Below are positions 36,801 through 47,500 of a DNA stretch of 64,000 nt, piece by piece (within the stretch, counting starts at the first letter, position 1; the number at the start of each line of letters is the position of its first letter). The notes under the pieces were generated by a model. The model was given only the letters and a program-made list of their open reading frames with translations. It did not search any database and was not told where the DNA came from. A program made the translations under genes and the position numbers. The stretch is from Lepidodermella squamata (lineage: Eukaryota; Gastrotricha): the NCBI GenBank assembly GCA_047495785.1, contig JBLDXI010000042.1, positions 3,162,001 through 3,226,000 of the forward strand. Reading direction: 5' to 3'.

Positions 36801-37722
36801 TCGTACCTTCGCTTTTTGCCTACATTCTCTTGAACGATGTTGTCGGAGTTGATAAAAAAACGGACTTCTGAAATCGGAGGGGAAGGCCTTACGCATGGGT
36901 CTGCGACGAGGCGCTCCGCGTCGATCATTGCGGTGTCGTCGTCGCCGCGAATTTTGGCCTTGGTTTTCTGGACGATTCTGGTCCATAAGGACGCCAATTT
37001 CTTCGAGTTGCCCCCCCCCCAAAAAAAAATGGCTTCTCTGCTTGGAATGCACTGATCACTTTGTCTAACTTGCGTTTTTTCCTGGCCACCATGTCTGACG
37101 TTGACCGATGATCCAGCAGCGTACCTAACTACTTTGCGCATTCATCCTCAGAGAAGTGTGTCCGCTTCGTAGCAGGTAGCCCAGGCGCTTCTTCTCAGAC
37201 TACTCGGTTCGAGCCATCGATTATAATTTGGCAAAGGAATTGATCATTTGCGATACCTATTTCTCCCGTCGAATTCGATGAATTATATAGTTTATGTTAC
37301 CCTGTCTATGATTACCCCGCGTTAGATATTTGGCTGGGTTCGGCTGGGGTTTTACTCCACAAAATGATTCGAATTCTATAATTTAAATAATTCTAAATTT
37401 TCCATTTTAATTTAATTTTCATGTATTTTAGACGCTGCGAAGTATGGGATTACCGTCGGATGTCTCGCAGCCACCATCGCAGTCACTTCGAAATCTTGTC
37501 TCGGTACTAGGTCAAGCCGATCTTGCCCCGGTCGCCCCCGCGCCGGCTTCTCCCGCCACATGGACGGACGGTTTCCTGCGCGAACTTGTTACCCAATTGT
37601 GCCAGAACGGCCTGACGGCAGTCGACGAGCGCCACGCCAGGGACCGGCTCTTCGGCGCACCCTCGGCAAGCAGCGGCGCCCCGCTCGGCCCGACCCGGCT
37701 GTCGCAAAACGGCAGAAAATGA
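33895..37722 (+). CDS. Germinal-centre kinase III (STK24/25/26 type)
   Basis: Four exons: 33895-34674, 34730-34878, 35510-36287, 37432-37722; 665 residues. Residues 24-285 are a Ste20-type kinase with Gly loop IGKGSFGEV (30-37), Lys52 in [17 protein letters not shown] (Asp143), DFG (Asp161), activation segment [13 protein letters not shown] and [13 protein letters not shown]. This segment and the tail [20 protein letters not shown] are signatures of the GCK-III subgroup (MST3, YSK1, MST4; C. elegans GCK-1), which binds CCM3/PDCD10 and STRIPAK. The C-terminal exon ([16 protein letters not shown]) carries the CCM3-binding helix. A 260-residue Ser/Pro/Asn/Gln-rich linker makes it much longer than the vertebrate kinases (about 430), similar in length to GCK-1. 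The start is the Met before SVPISI; a non-ATG open frame extends upstream. Confidence 0.9.
35135..35312. mobile_element. Palindromic MITE with TA target site (kinase intron)
   Basis: The ends pair as (T)ACAGAGTGCCAAAAA / TTTTTGGCCACCCTGTA, and the interior continues as a near-perfect inverted repeat (GCGAATTCGATGC, CAATTTAATGAG, TTTCAAGAA against their complements). The flanks give TA on both sides (35133-35134, 35313-35314). It fits a Tc1/mariner-type non-autonomous element and has no coding capacity. Confidence 0.8.
36677..37092 (-). pseudogene. Antisense intronless ORF with homopolymer frameshift
   Basis: It lies inside the last intron of the kinase gene, on the opposite strand. From the ATG at 37092-37090 the frame reads [20 protein letters not shown], then meets a T9-G10 run (37029-37011). 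After the run, a different frame continues for over 100 codons ([40 protein letters not shown], an S-rich acidic stretch) to a stop at 36677. The frames would join if the run were shorter by two bases or longer by one, so a sequencing error or a real frameshift is likely. No family was recognised. It could be a retrocopy or a nested gene. Confidence 0.4.
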
Positions 37723-38666
37723 AATCTTAATCACACTTCAAATTACGCAAAAAATTATTGTCTGAATCTGGGAAAAATTTGCTGATTTTGCTGTCTTGAA
37801 ATTACAATGTGTCCAGTCCTCGCTTCAATTACTCGAGTCATTTTCTTTTCGTGAAACTTTGCTGAGAGAAAACGAACAAAAACTCCCACTTTTTCTCGCG
37901 TTTTTCATCTGGGTATTTTTATATAAAAATAGCGAAACATACCGCGTTACCTATAATTGTTGGCGACACGATAACGCGACGATAACCTAAATTGGCTATT
38001 ATACCAAGTTGGGCGTGGCGCGCGCGCGAATAATTTATTCGCGTGCGTGCCTCAAACTTCAACACCTGTACGTGAGTGTCAGCGATCGTTTGTTATTTCA
38101 CGGCACTGCAAACAACGTGTCAAAATGTTTGTTGTTGTGGCGGGGTAGCAAACGAGCTAGCTTGAACTGGACGGTTTGATATAATACTTGATAGGTGATG
38201 AAATAATATTATTGCAAATTTATTAACCGATGCGGTTGTGGTCATCGCGCCTGTGCACTCGTCCATCCTCAAATTCTTGCTCTTGAATAACGAAACGTTG
38301 CAAAATTCTCGTATCACACACCTTAAAAAGCTCACTTCAACTTGGACGAAATTAATGACTGGACCTGAAACAAATTGCATGATTTAAGTTATGATGGCTG
38401 TAAGCAGACCTTGATTTTCTTCGTTTTTGTTTTATTATGAATGCAGTCACGTTTTTCTCTTTGTCAGGCAAGGAATTCTACAAATGTTGTGACTCTACAA
38501 CACAACCGTATAATCTGTTTATAATACCGATTATTCTTATTATATTATAAAAAATTACGCCGATATATTATTGAAGGAGAAGAGCTTCTATACGTTTGTC
38601 TATAAAATTATATTGATAAATAATTTCGAAATAAAAGAGATGAGACAATGTTGGAAAAATGCATCA
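37723..38666. other. Intergenic between kinase and copper transporter
   Basis: Convergent 3' regions with no ORF of interest. A GC-rich hairpin lies at about 38020-38052 (cgcgcgcgaataa / ttattcgcgtgcgtg). Confidence 0.4.
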
Positions 38667-40927
38667 TCAATGACACGCCTGTTCTTCGTGAGTCGATATG
38701 TCGAAACTACTATGGTATGGGCTGGTGGAGTCGAGCTTTTGCAGCCGTCTCTCCAGTGAGGCTTGAGCCTGCAGGCGGAAGAATACACCGTAGCCGAGCG
38801 TGAGTCCAGTCACGATTGAGATGAATAGATACCCGTTCAGAGTCATAACTATCAACATGAGGAAATAGCCGAGGGTGATTTGCAGCGCGTAGATGAGGCT
38901 CATCAGGCATGTGTAGAGCAGAACTGGCGAAAGCGAAATGCAAAACCGATGAAAGATGATGAGTTGGTATTCCCCATTCGAAAATTGCCGATTCATTTTC
39001 CTATTTTACGAAGACGAAAATAGTTGAATTTTCAGCAATGAACACCAATGGGTGTTGTGACATGAACGCCCCGGACATTATCGCCCCGACGTTATCGCCC
39101 CGACATTAACGCGAGACGTCATTTTAGTCCAATGGAAATTATTTTACAGGGCGACAATAACGCCATAAATTTTTCAGCCCATTTTATAAATGTTCACTTT
39201 CCGCCCAGGACATTTCCGCCGGATGCAACGACAATACAGCTGGCGACAAATCCGCCCCATTTAGTTTATTATATACTTATGCTTAGTCATCATCATTTCA
39301 GTAGATTATAGACGAAGAAGAATTGAAACGAAAAGAAATTGGCTATATAGCCAAAACGTTAACACTTTAACTGCCAAAAATAGACTGCGAGATCCGATAT
39401 TTTGATCCAAAAGAACCGCCGGGTCATGGTCTACATTTTGCTGTCAGGCATTCTGCTCTACGATGCATTGTTGACCCGAAAAAAGGACTTTTCGACAGAC
39501 CCAGGATTTGGATCCAAATATCGGATTTCGCAGTTTTTTTGGCAGTTAAAGTGTTAATCATCACAAGAATCAATTAACTAGAAATATCAGAAGAATATAT
39601 GGCAAAAAAGAATAATGCCAGGGTTGAAACTGTCATTCCGTGTTTCCTGGTGATCCTGGTGATTAAAATTATTCAAGCGTCGTCCGCGTCGTCCATATCT
39701 TCGGACAGTACAATTTTTCATTTTCTTATTATTTTTAAAAACTATTAAAATAATTTCCCGCCTCTTTTCAGCCCGCTGGGCGGAAGGTTCAATTTTGAAA
39801 ATGATCTGACAAATTATTCGGCGTAAATGTCATTTTGCTAACTTGTCGGGGCGAAAACGTCGGGGCGGAAACGTCGGGGCGTTAATATACCGGGCGATCA
39901 TGTCATAGGACCCACCAATGACTACATTGTAGAATTTTAACAAATAATTTCTTCCCCTCCAGCTGTCTGGAAAATTCATGATTCATATGGATGGTATCTC
40001 TTCAGCTACAGTGCGTCCCATTCTGTAATTTTGCAATTTTTTTAGAAAGTTGAACTAATTTTTTGAAATTAAGTCCAATGGGGGAGTCTTCCATCCGTTA
40101 TGCACGATTGTACCGAAGAAATGTACCGGAGAAAACCCTGAAAACCCCGATAGGTAAAAAAGGAAAATTACCGAACCAGCTACCGGTTGGATCTAATTTC
40201 GTCGGATTTTTTAATTCCTTTCACAAGAATATACTTGATTACTATTCTCATGGCATAGATTTTTCTGAGATTTTTCTCTTGCCGTGAGATATGACTTCCC
40301 CTCTCATTTTAGGGTTTCTGATCGCTTTTCCGTGCATTTCCTTTGTTTGCGTTACTTATGGGACACGCTGATGTACTTGAAACCACTCTATTACTAATCC
40401 CGCCATTATCTTTTTGACCTATATAATGAATCTCAGTGGCTTCAGAAAGAATTTCGTAATGATACCCTTTCCTTTGGTTAACCAAGCGAGATTTCGAAAA
40501 GCATCGCCTTACAAAATTATTTCAATGGTTTCAACATACCTTCTCAACTGATTTTGCAGGTATTTAATCGCTTCGAACGCAATGCCCATAATAAATACGC
40601 CGATTACCGCAACAATCAATTCTAAAATACAATGGGGAGAAATTATACGGCATTTAAACTGGTGAGAGATCAAAAAACCTGACGAAGTGCTGATAGTCCA
40701 TTGCGGGAATAGGACAGTCAGCTGAGAGAAATCAAAGTTGAAACCGGGATGAGACTGAAAATGTACCAGGAAAATCACAGTAACAGTCAATAAACACGAA
40801 ATTTTTCGGGTCAGCGAAAATTTCATCTGCTAACAAAATTTACCTTATGCCAAGCAATAGGCGCTAGATTTTCGCTGCAGTTGCAGCTACTTGAAGACAC
40901 CGTCGGATGATTGCTGTTGTGATCCAT
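38667..40927 (-). CDS. CTR-family copper transporter, divergent paralogue
   Basis: Four exons in phase: 40927-40844, 40754-40679, 40621-40540, 39000-38667; 191 residues. Three membrane segments: LIVAVIGVFIMGIAFEAIKY, then ALQITLGYFLMLIVMTL with the copper-relay MxxxM (MLIVM), and ISIVTGLTLGYGVFF with the GxxxG packing motif (GLTLG). These define CTR/SLC31 channels, which form trimers and pass Cu(I) into the cytosol. The N-terminus (MDHNSNHPTVSSSSCNCSEN) lacks the Met clusters of high-affinity CTR1, more like CTR2 or a low-affinity form. The end ACH could serve as a Cys/His exit ligand. It shares an intron position just before TM1 with the upstream paralogue at 41653. A 1.5 kb intron holds nested transposons. 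Confidence 0.85.
39051..39912. mobile_element. TIR element with CGCCCCGAC subterminal repeats
   Basis: Both ends carry TGACATGA(a/t)CGCCC and several copies of a CGCCCCGAC-like unit in inverted orientation (39065-39115 and 39845-39895). An identical CACCAATG octamer flanks it at 39043-39050 and 39913-39920, a candidate 8 bp target duplication as in hAT or some Mutator/P-type elements. No transposase ORF is present, so it is non-autonomous. It lies in the 1.5 kb intron of the copper transporter gene. Confidence 0.7.
39363..39553. mobile_element. piggyBac-like MITE nested in the 39051 element
   Basis: TTAA flanks both ends (39359-39362, 39554-39557). The termini CACTTTAACTGCCAAAAA and their complement extend as about 45-base inverted repeats (CTGCGA, ATCCGATAT, GGATCC blocks). 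TTAA duplication and a CACTTTAACTGCC-like terminus are piggyBac hallmarks. No ORF. Confidence 0.82.
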
Positions 40928-41652
40928 GATAATATTACTATTAAGAGCAGCAGTAAATACAACACTATTCCCGTGTGATATGGATTGGTTTTCCCTCTTG
41001 TGCAACCAACATGCAATGATGGTCACAATAGTGAATGCAGCATCAATTCATGCATTATTTATTCACATGCGAAAAATACCGTGGTAGGACAGCTGATTTC
41101 GTTCATTAGGTATGCATGAAGCAGCAGCACATGTTTACTACGCAAAAAATTTCTGTGCGATCAGTTGTATTCCCACGAAGAATTCCGGCAATAATAGTGG
41201 CTTTACACTATTAATTTTGAAGGCACAAAAAACCGCGGTTAAAAACCGACAAATAAAGCCAGTAATATCTAACTTGAAAAGCACACTTCAAAATGGCTCC
41301 GAATTTCATCAGTGAAAGCTACATAATTAGGTTTCACTCGCTAGTTTCCGCTCATTGATTTTTCCGGCTCAAGGACCTTGAGGTTCTCTTTCCTCTTGAG
41401 ATATAGTGTGAAAATAACATGCTAGAAACTGCATTCGTCGTATTTTATTCAAGTAGATTTGCCATAGAAAACTTGTTTCTTAAATCAAATTTAAATTTAA
41501 ATTACGTATAAAAGGGATTCGATTCGATTTTTCATCATATTGTATTCGCAATTTAGTAATGAAAAGTTGAATTGTCATGATACACGTTGAAGTTACACGT
41601 ATTCGAAGAAGAAGAAAATTGAACAGATCAGCTCAGAGTATTAGTCATGACT
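40928..41652. other. Spacer between the tandem copper transporter genes
   Basis: 725 bp. Minus-strand AATAAA at 41449-41444 probably ends the upstream CTR transcript. No ORF of interest. Confidence 0.4.
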
Positions 41653-42326
41653 TTACGAGCAACAAGCATCGCCTAAACTGCCGACTCCGATCGAGTGTTG
41701 ATAGCTAAGCTGTGTTTGAATGCCGAAGAAAAGCGTGTAGCCTGCAGTTAGACCGCCGATGACAGCCAGGAAGAAGTAAGTGTTGTACGACATGACGATC
41801 AGCATTACAAAATAACCAATCGTGGCTTGCACCGCGTAGAGTAGAATTAGCGCCAGGAATGAAAGGATGGCCATAAGGCGACTGTGGCCTGAACTGCCGT
41901 CTAAATACTGTAAGTCTTGGTTGGAAGTGCCGATTGAGCTGTCCAATGGAGCTGTCGAGTATGTACGCTTCGACAGGGTTAGTCGCTTATAGCTGAGCCG
42001 AATTCGCAAAAATTTGATAGCTTCGTAGGAAAAAGCCATCAGAAAAACAGCGACAAGACTGCCACCAAAAACTACAACGTCCAATTATTGTTTGCATTCA
42101 AGGTCCAAAAAACGATCCTTACCTGAACCCGAAGTCATTTCCCAAGGTTTGAAAAGCAGTATTAGCTTTTCATATTCGTTCGAAAAGTACATCTATGTAT
42201 GAAAAAGCCGAATAGAATTTGAAGAAAGACAGTTGTTCAAAATATTACGGGCATCATCATCATCATTGTGCTGTTGCAAGTACAGTTCATGTCCATGTTC
42301 ATTCCCAAGGCGCGATCCATATTCAT
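41653..42326 (-). CDS. CTR1-like high-affinity copper transporter
   Basis: Three exons: 42326-42249, 42192-42123, 42071-41653; 188 residues. The N-terminus is rich in methionine (MNMDRALGMNMDMNCTCNST, then five Met in a row), the extracellular Cu(I)-collecting Mets motifs of CTR1. Then LILLFKPWEMTSGS, TM1 VFLMAFSYEAIKFLRI, TM2 ATIGYFVMLIVMSYN with MxxxM, and TM3 AVIGGLTAGYTLFF with GxxxG. The C-terminus ends ACCS, where vertebrate CTR1 has HCH. It is intact and looks functional. The head-to-tail paralogue downstream at 38667 implies tandem duplication with divergence of the metal-binding N-terminus. Confidence 0.9.
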
Positions 42327-44532
42327 CGGACTTATTAAAAACCTATTTTGGAGAAAATCAAAGCATGATTTTACGAAATGGTCAAATAAAAACCGGAGAT
42401 GAGTAAATGGGGAAAGCAGAGCAAAAACGCAGCAGTAAGAGATAGGTTATCAAGATAACGTTCGAAAAAGATAGATAAGATACGTAGATGAATGAAGCGA
42501 ACGTACGAAGAGCATAGAATAAGATTAGCCTTAAGCTGTTGATTGTATTGGACAGTCAAATACCGTATTTTACGAATTATAAGACCCTGCCCTGTATTTT
42601 TTTCAAACGAGGTTCAAGTCCTGTCCTGTATTTAGGGTCTGCCCTCTATTTCGGCTCTGCCCTTTATTTTTTCGAACCTAATCAGTCACCTGAAGAGTAC
42701 CTAGATCAACAGTCAAAACCGCCGAATAACCACTCTAGCTACTGGCTTTTACCTGTGACTACACGGGTTAAGTGTTTGCTCAAGAGGATTAAGGTGGATA
42801 AAGGGCGATTTGTGCACTCCCTGACGAAAAATCTCAACCTATCCAACTCTAACCACTCACCCAGCAGGTGCTCATGTAAGCCACTTCATACAAGGCCCTG
42901 CCTATTAATACGGTTCTGCCCTTTATTGTTTCAAATGACCATTACCCTCTGCCCTTTATTCCGGTTCTGCCCTATAATTGGGTCCTGCCTAATAATTCGT
43001 AAAATACGGTAGGTGTGGGAACTAGAAAAAATGAGTCGAGTAATTGCAAATGGATGTAACATGGAGCTGCGAAATCAATGTGCACATGGGATTTATATAG
43101 CCAATTGATAACCTAGTAGAATCTTTCAATCGACGGTTGTAAAATGAAAGTTAGTCGTAGATTGCACGGTTTACTTGAAATTGAAATTGAGAAAAGCCGT
43201 ACCACTAGCTTCAAAAGAATGACTGCTAGATATTGCATAGGAAAAATCACCAACTGCTGTTTAAATTCTTTGACCTATCTCCAAAACCTCAAGTCAAATA
43301 GGAACAGCAGTTATTTACAAACGGTGAAGCCGTAATGCATGCAATTCCGCTGATTACCAATTATACAGAAGTATGTTCGTTTCATGGGAAAGAGGATGGA
43401 TACCGTCAACTGTGGTGAATTTGGCAGTGGGGTGACTTTGGCGAATCTCAAATCGTGGTGAATCTCGAAGGTAGCAAGGTTGATACCCCTAGAGTGGGGT
43501 ACCGTTGAATAGCCGGCATTGAAGACAGCAAAGGATAACATTTCTACTATAGACGAAAAATTAAGCCATGGTTTTCCGACATTCCGTCACATTCAGCAGC
43601 AACCCGTAGCCTTTCTCAATCCAACACCTTCCAAATATCAATCGTCCTCGGTCATGTTCGCGTTTTGCTTCAAACTGTTCATAGCATTAGAGCATGGGTT
43701 ATTGGGCCAGAGTAAGAGTGGGTTTAGGAAGCGTATACTTATCTCAGATATCACCAGATCACCTGCTGAATTCCGAACTGCGCTTGATATTTCCGTTGCG
43801 GTGTGGCTTTGATAGCTGATTGCGTCGGGATATCTGATGCCGATCAGTCCCTCGTCATTTGTTTCCGATGCGCACCCAGGCCATCTTAAAACGGGCCGAA
43901 ATCATTGAATGCAAGGGTGACTAAATGGATAGTGGACCCTGTCATAATTACTTGTGATGTCCTATAAGACATTTGCTAAAATAATTCCAACGACTCAGCA
44001 ATGGACGTCTTTATACCCAACAATAATAGTTATATTACTCCTGCGTGCCATGGATCACATTAGCATCGTCTTGTGTAGTGTGCCAGGCTTCTTAGCTGCC
44101 AATGTCCGATTTGGGGAGCCCCGTCGAGTTCACTTTTCAATCCAACTCCCGAAAGAAAAAATAGCTATGCTGACGAAAACAGCTGATTGACTTGATCACG
44201 CGCCAATTCTTCAACAATATTATTACATAATATTAACATTAATATAAACTTATATATAAATTACTTTTGCATATTTTAATTTTGTTGCTATGGACGCGGT
44301 GTGCGTTGCCCTTTTGGCACCTCTCCGAGGCCGCACTGAAGTCGATTGTAATGGGAAACTAAGTGTCCGTCTTCGGTGGTTTCGCTGTGCTCAGATGTAT
44401 TCAATGTGAGGCAAATTGGCAGAAAAATATGCAAGGGCGTTTGCTTAAGCCGATTGGCGAAGCTGAATCACGCGGCAACAATGCTACAGCTGCGACGACT
44501 GACACCGTCTTTCGGGTTAGTTCCGGTTTATA
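42327..44532. other. Intergenic with a TIR element
   Basis: 2.2 kb between the CTR1-like gene and the carboxypeptidase, divergent. It contains the element at 42563-43009. Short open frames at 43519-43812 and 43954-44190 have no recognisable product. The remainder shows nothing notable. Confidence 0.4.
42563..43009. mobile_element. TIR element with CTGCCCTNTATT subterminal repeats
   Basis: The ends are CCGTATTTTACGAATTAT and its complement ATAATTCGTAAAATACGG, flanked by TA (42561-42562, 43010-43011). Each arm then has about four copies of a (T)CTGCCCTNTATT-type unit in opposite orientation. No ORF. Probably a non-autonomous Tc1/mariner-related element. Confidence 0.8.
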
Positions 44533-47500
44533 ATGGATGTCCCATATTTTATAGAATGCTTCCAGGATCCATACGATTCCTTCATGCAAAAGCATTTGTC
44601 TTACTACGGATACTTTAGTGGTATGCATATTTGTGTCAGAACAGGGGAAATGTTGATTGAAAAGGTTCATTATCAGGAATAAATGATTATTATCGCCGTA
44701 ACTATTCATATGACTGGGCAAAGCACACCGGGAAAAAGCTTGAGAGCGATAGTTCAAGTGATTCTTCTGATGACGAATGTATGATTCTTTGTTTGTACCT
44801 AAATTTTGACTGTCGCGTAACCTGTTTTATACCTTCAGATGAAGGTGTGGATCGAAATAATCTTTACTCTTACCAAGACGGTCGCCTCATTCCTCGTCTG
44901 CGCGAAGCCAAAGATTTGTCAACAATTGCGTCCTCTTCTTTGCCACTTCAAGAAGAGAAAGCTAGATGGTTAGTCGAAGCAGTTCATAGTGTTCCGTTGA
45001 ACATATTTGCTTTTCAGGCCAATTGGTATGGAGTGCGTTCGCGAAAAGATACATCACCTTGTTACTGATGCTAGTCGGATTGAACTTTTATATACACCAA
45101 GTAATACATTCTTTGACAGCTTTTCTTTTAATTTTTATGCGCTGAACAGCTGGAATGGAAGCGGCACCTATGGTCACAAATGAAGAAAACGCTAGAATCG
45201 TTTATCAATACAAACCAATAGTCGGATTATACTTTGCTCGATCAATCGAGGGTGCTCGAGAACCATCAGAAGGCTGTGCTGTTCCGCTAAGTGGTCCAGA
45301 TGACACCACATTGATATTTGAGTCTAGATTCGAAAGTGGAAACCTTCAAAAAGTAGTTCAAGTGTATGTTGGAGTATCATTATATACAAGTTGGGCCCTA
45401 ACATTTTTTCTTGATCCTCAGATCCGAATTCGAATACCAGCTTTACCTTCGATACGACTTGTATACGGATAAGCATACTCAATGGTACTACTTTAGAGTT
45501 TCTAATACTCGAGTTGGCCCCACTTACCGTTTTACAATCGTGAATCTCTTGAAGTCGAAGAGCTTATACCAAATGGGCATGAGGCCTTTAGTGTACAGCG
45601 AGCGTGAGGCATCACAGCGATCAATCGGTTGGCATAGAACTGGCAGTGATATCAAATACTTTCGAAACAACCTAAAGTAAACAAATACTTGCTGTACTAC
45701 CGGATGGCTTATTTGGCTTTCATTATAGGTACAAAGTTCAGGGAAAGGACGACCGTTACTTTTATTCCCTAACGTTCACTTGTCAATTTCAACATTCCCG
45801 CGACACTTGTTACTTTGCTCATTGTTTTCCGTATACCTACACCATGCTGCAAGATTACCTATTGAAGCTTTCAAAAGATCCCGAGAAATCTAAAATTTGC
45901 AAACAACGCGAGCTTTGCCGCACTCTTGCCGGAAATGTGGTATATTGCCTAACCATAACATCCCATGTCTCGAATCCCAAGGAAAATGACGTAAGTAATC
46001 AGCAATTTTGTTCAATTTTTATTGACACCGAGTTCCATTATTTTAGTTTAAAAAAGCGGTAGTTTTGACTGCGCGAGTTCATCCTGGAGAAACGAATGCA
46101 TCATGGATGATGCACGGTTTTCTCGATTTCTTGACTAGCGATGACCCTGATGCTAAGCTACTGCGCGAAGCTTTCATTTTTAAACTGGTGCCCGTAAGCT
46201 TATAGATATTTGTTTTCTGGCTTATTGCTATTATGAATTCAAATTTGCGTCTCAGATGTTGAACCCTGACGGAGTAATAGTTGGAAATTATCGGTGCTCT
46301 CTAGCTGGACGTGACCTCAATCGTAACTACAAAACAGGTGCGAATCAATCAAATTCTGTGATATATAATATGCTCTAAATAATTAATATCTCAGCTCTGC
46401 GGGATTCGTACCCATCGGTTTTCTACACAAAAGAGCTCATTACTCGTTTGATAGCCGATAATCGGAATGTTGTCGCTTACTTCGATTTGCACGGACACTC
46501 CCGAAAGCAAAACGTGTTCATGTACGGGTGCGAAAACCGCCACGACCCATCGCTGTTCCTAAAAGAACGAATCCTCGTTTTTATGATGAGCCTAACATCA
46601 CCGGATAAAATTCACTTCCCTTCGTGCAAATTCAAAGTTCAAAAATACAAAGAAGGAACGGGAAGAATAGTTATGTGGTCTCATGGCCTGATAAATTCTT
46701 TCACCCTCGAAGCTTCGCTTTGCGGAACGACTTTAACGTTGCCAGCTAGGCATTTCAGCCAGCAGGACTATCAAGAGATTGCCTCTCAATTTTGCGACGC
46801 TTTGTTGGACTATTGCGACCCGGATCCGACTAAATACATTACAGCTTTCACGGAAGTTGAACGCCGAGTTCGGGCGCAATTACTAGCTGCTCTGGGTCGA
46901 AATCAGACCGCAAGCCGAGAAGATCAAGGCTTGAACCCGAAACCGTCGACATCTTCATCGTCGCTGAGCGACGTTTTCTCGAACAGCGCAAATGGTGGCT
47001 TTGATCCTAACAACATGCTGACAGAATTGATGGCTGATTCACTGCTACTTGACGATGGCGGCGATTCAAGGTAAAAAACAACAGACAAAATGGGTATTTA
47101 TAGGCAGATCCTATAGATATCGCCGTGACTTTTAGCGTGTGGAAACGGCATGCGTTACCACTTCTAAATTCCATTCATCTTTTCATTTCTCTTTAATTAA
47201 TATTTTTTATCATCACCCACACATTTTTCATTTTAGAGGTATTCGCTGTATGAGAGTACCTCGTTTACATCTGATAGCTGAAAGGTTTGTAAAATATTTG
47301 AAGAGTGGTGTTTTGACTGGGCAACGTCGTATTATAGACGCCTCTTTGCTTTGGTATTTTAATTTTCGAAAAATGACAAAAAATTGGGGTAAATGGCTGA
47401 ATTTTACCTCGGAGTTGTGATAAATTTCCAAACGTGTTGTTTTGAATATTATGAAATTTTGACATGAAAAATTAACTAAATTTAATTTTCTATTTCAGCG

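Noticed and set aside
37000-37035. C10-A9 run as a functional G-rich element
   Set aside because: Single short homopolymer without the four G-tracts of a quadruplex. More likely a slippage or assembly error in the antisense ORF.
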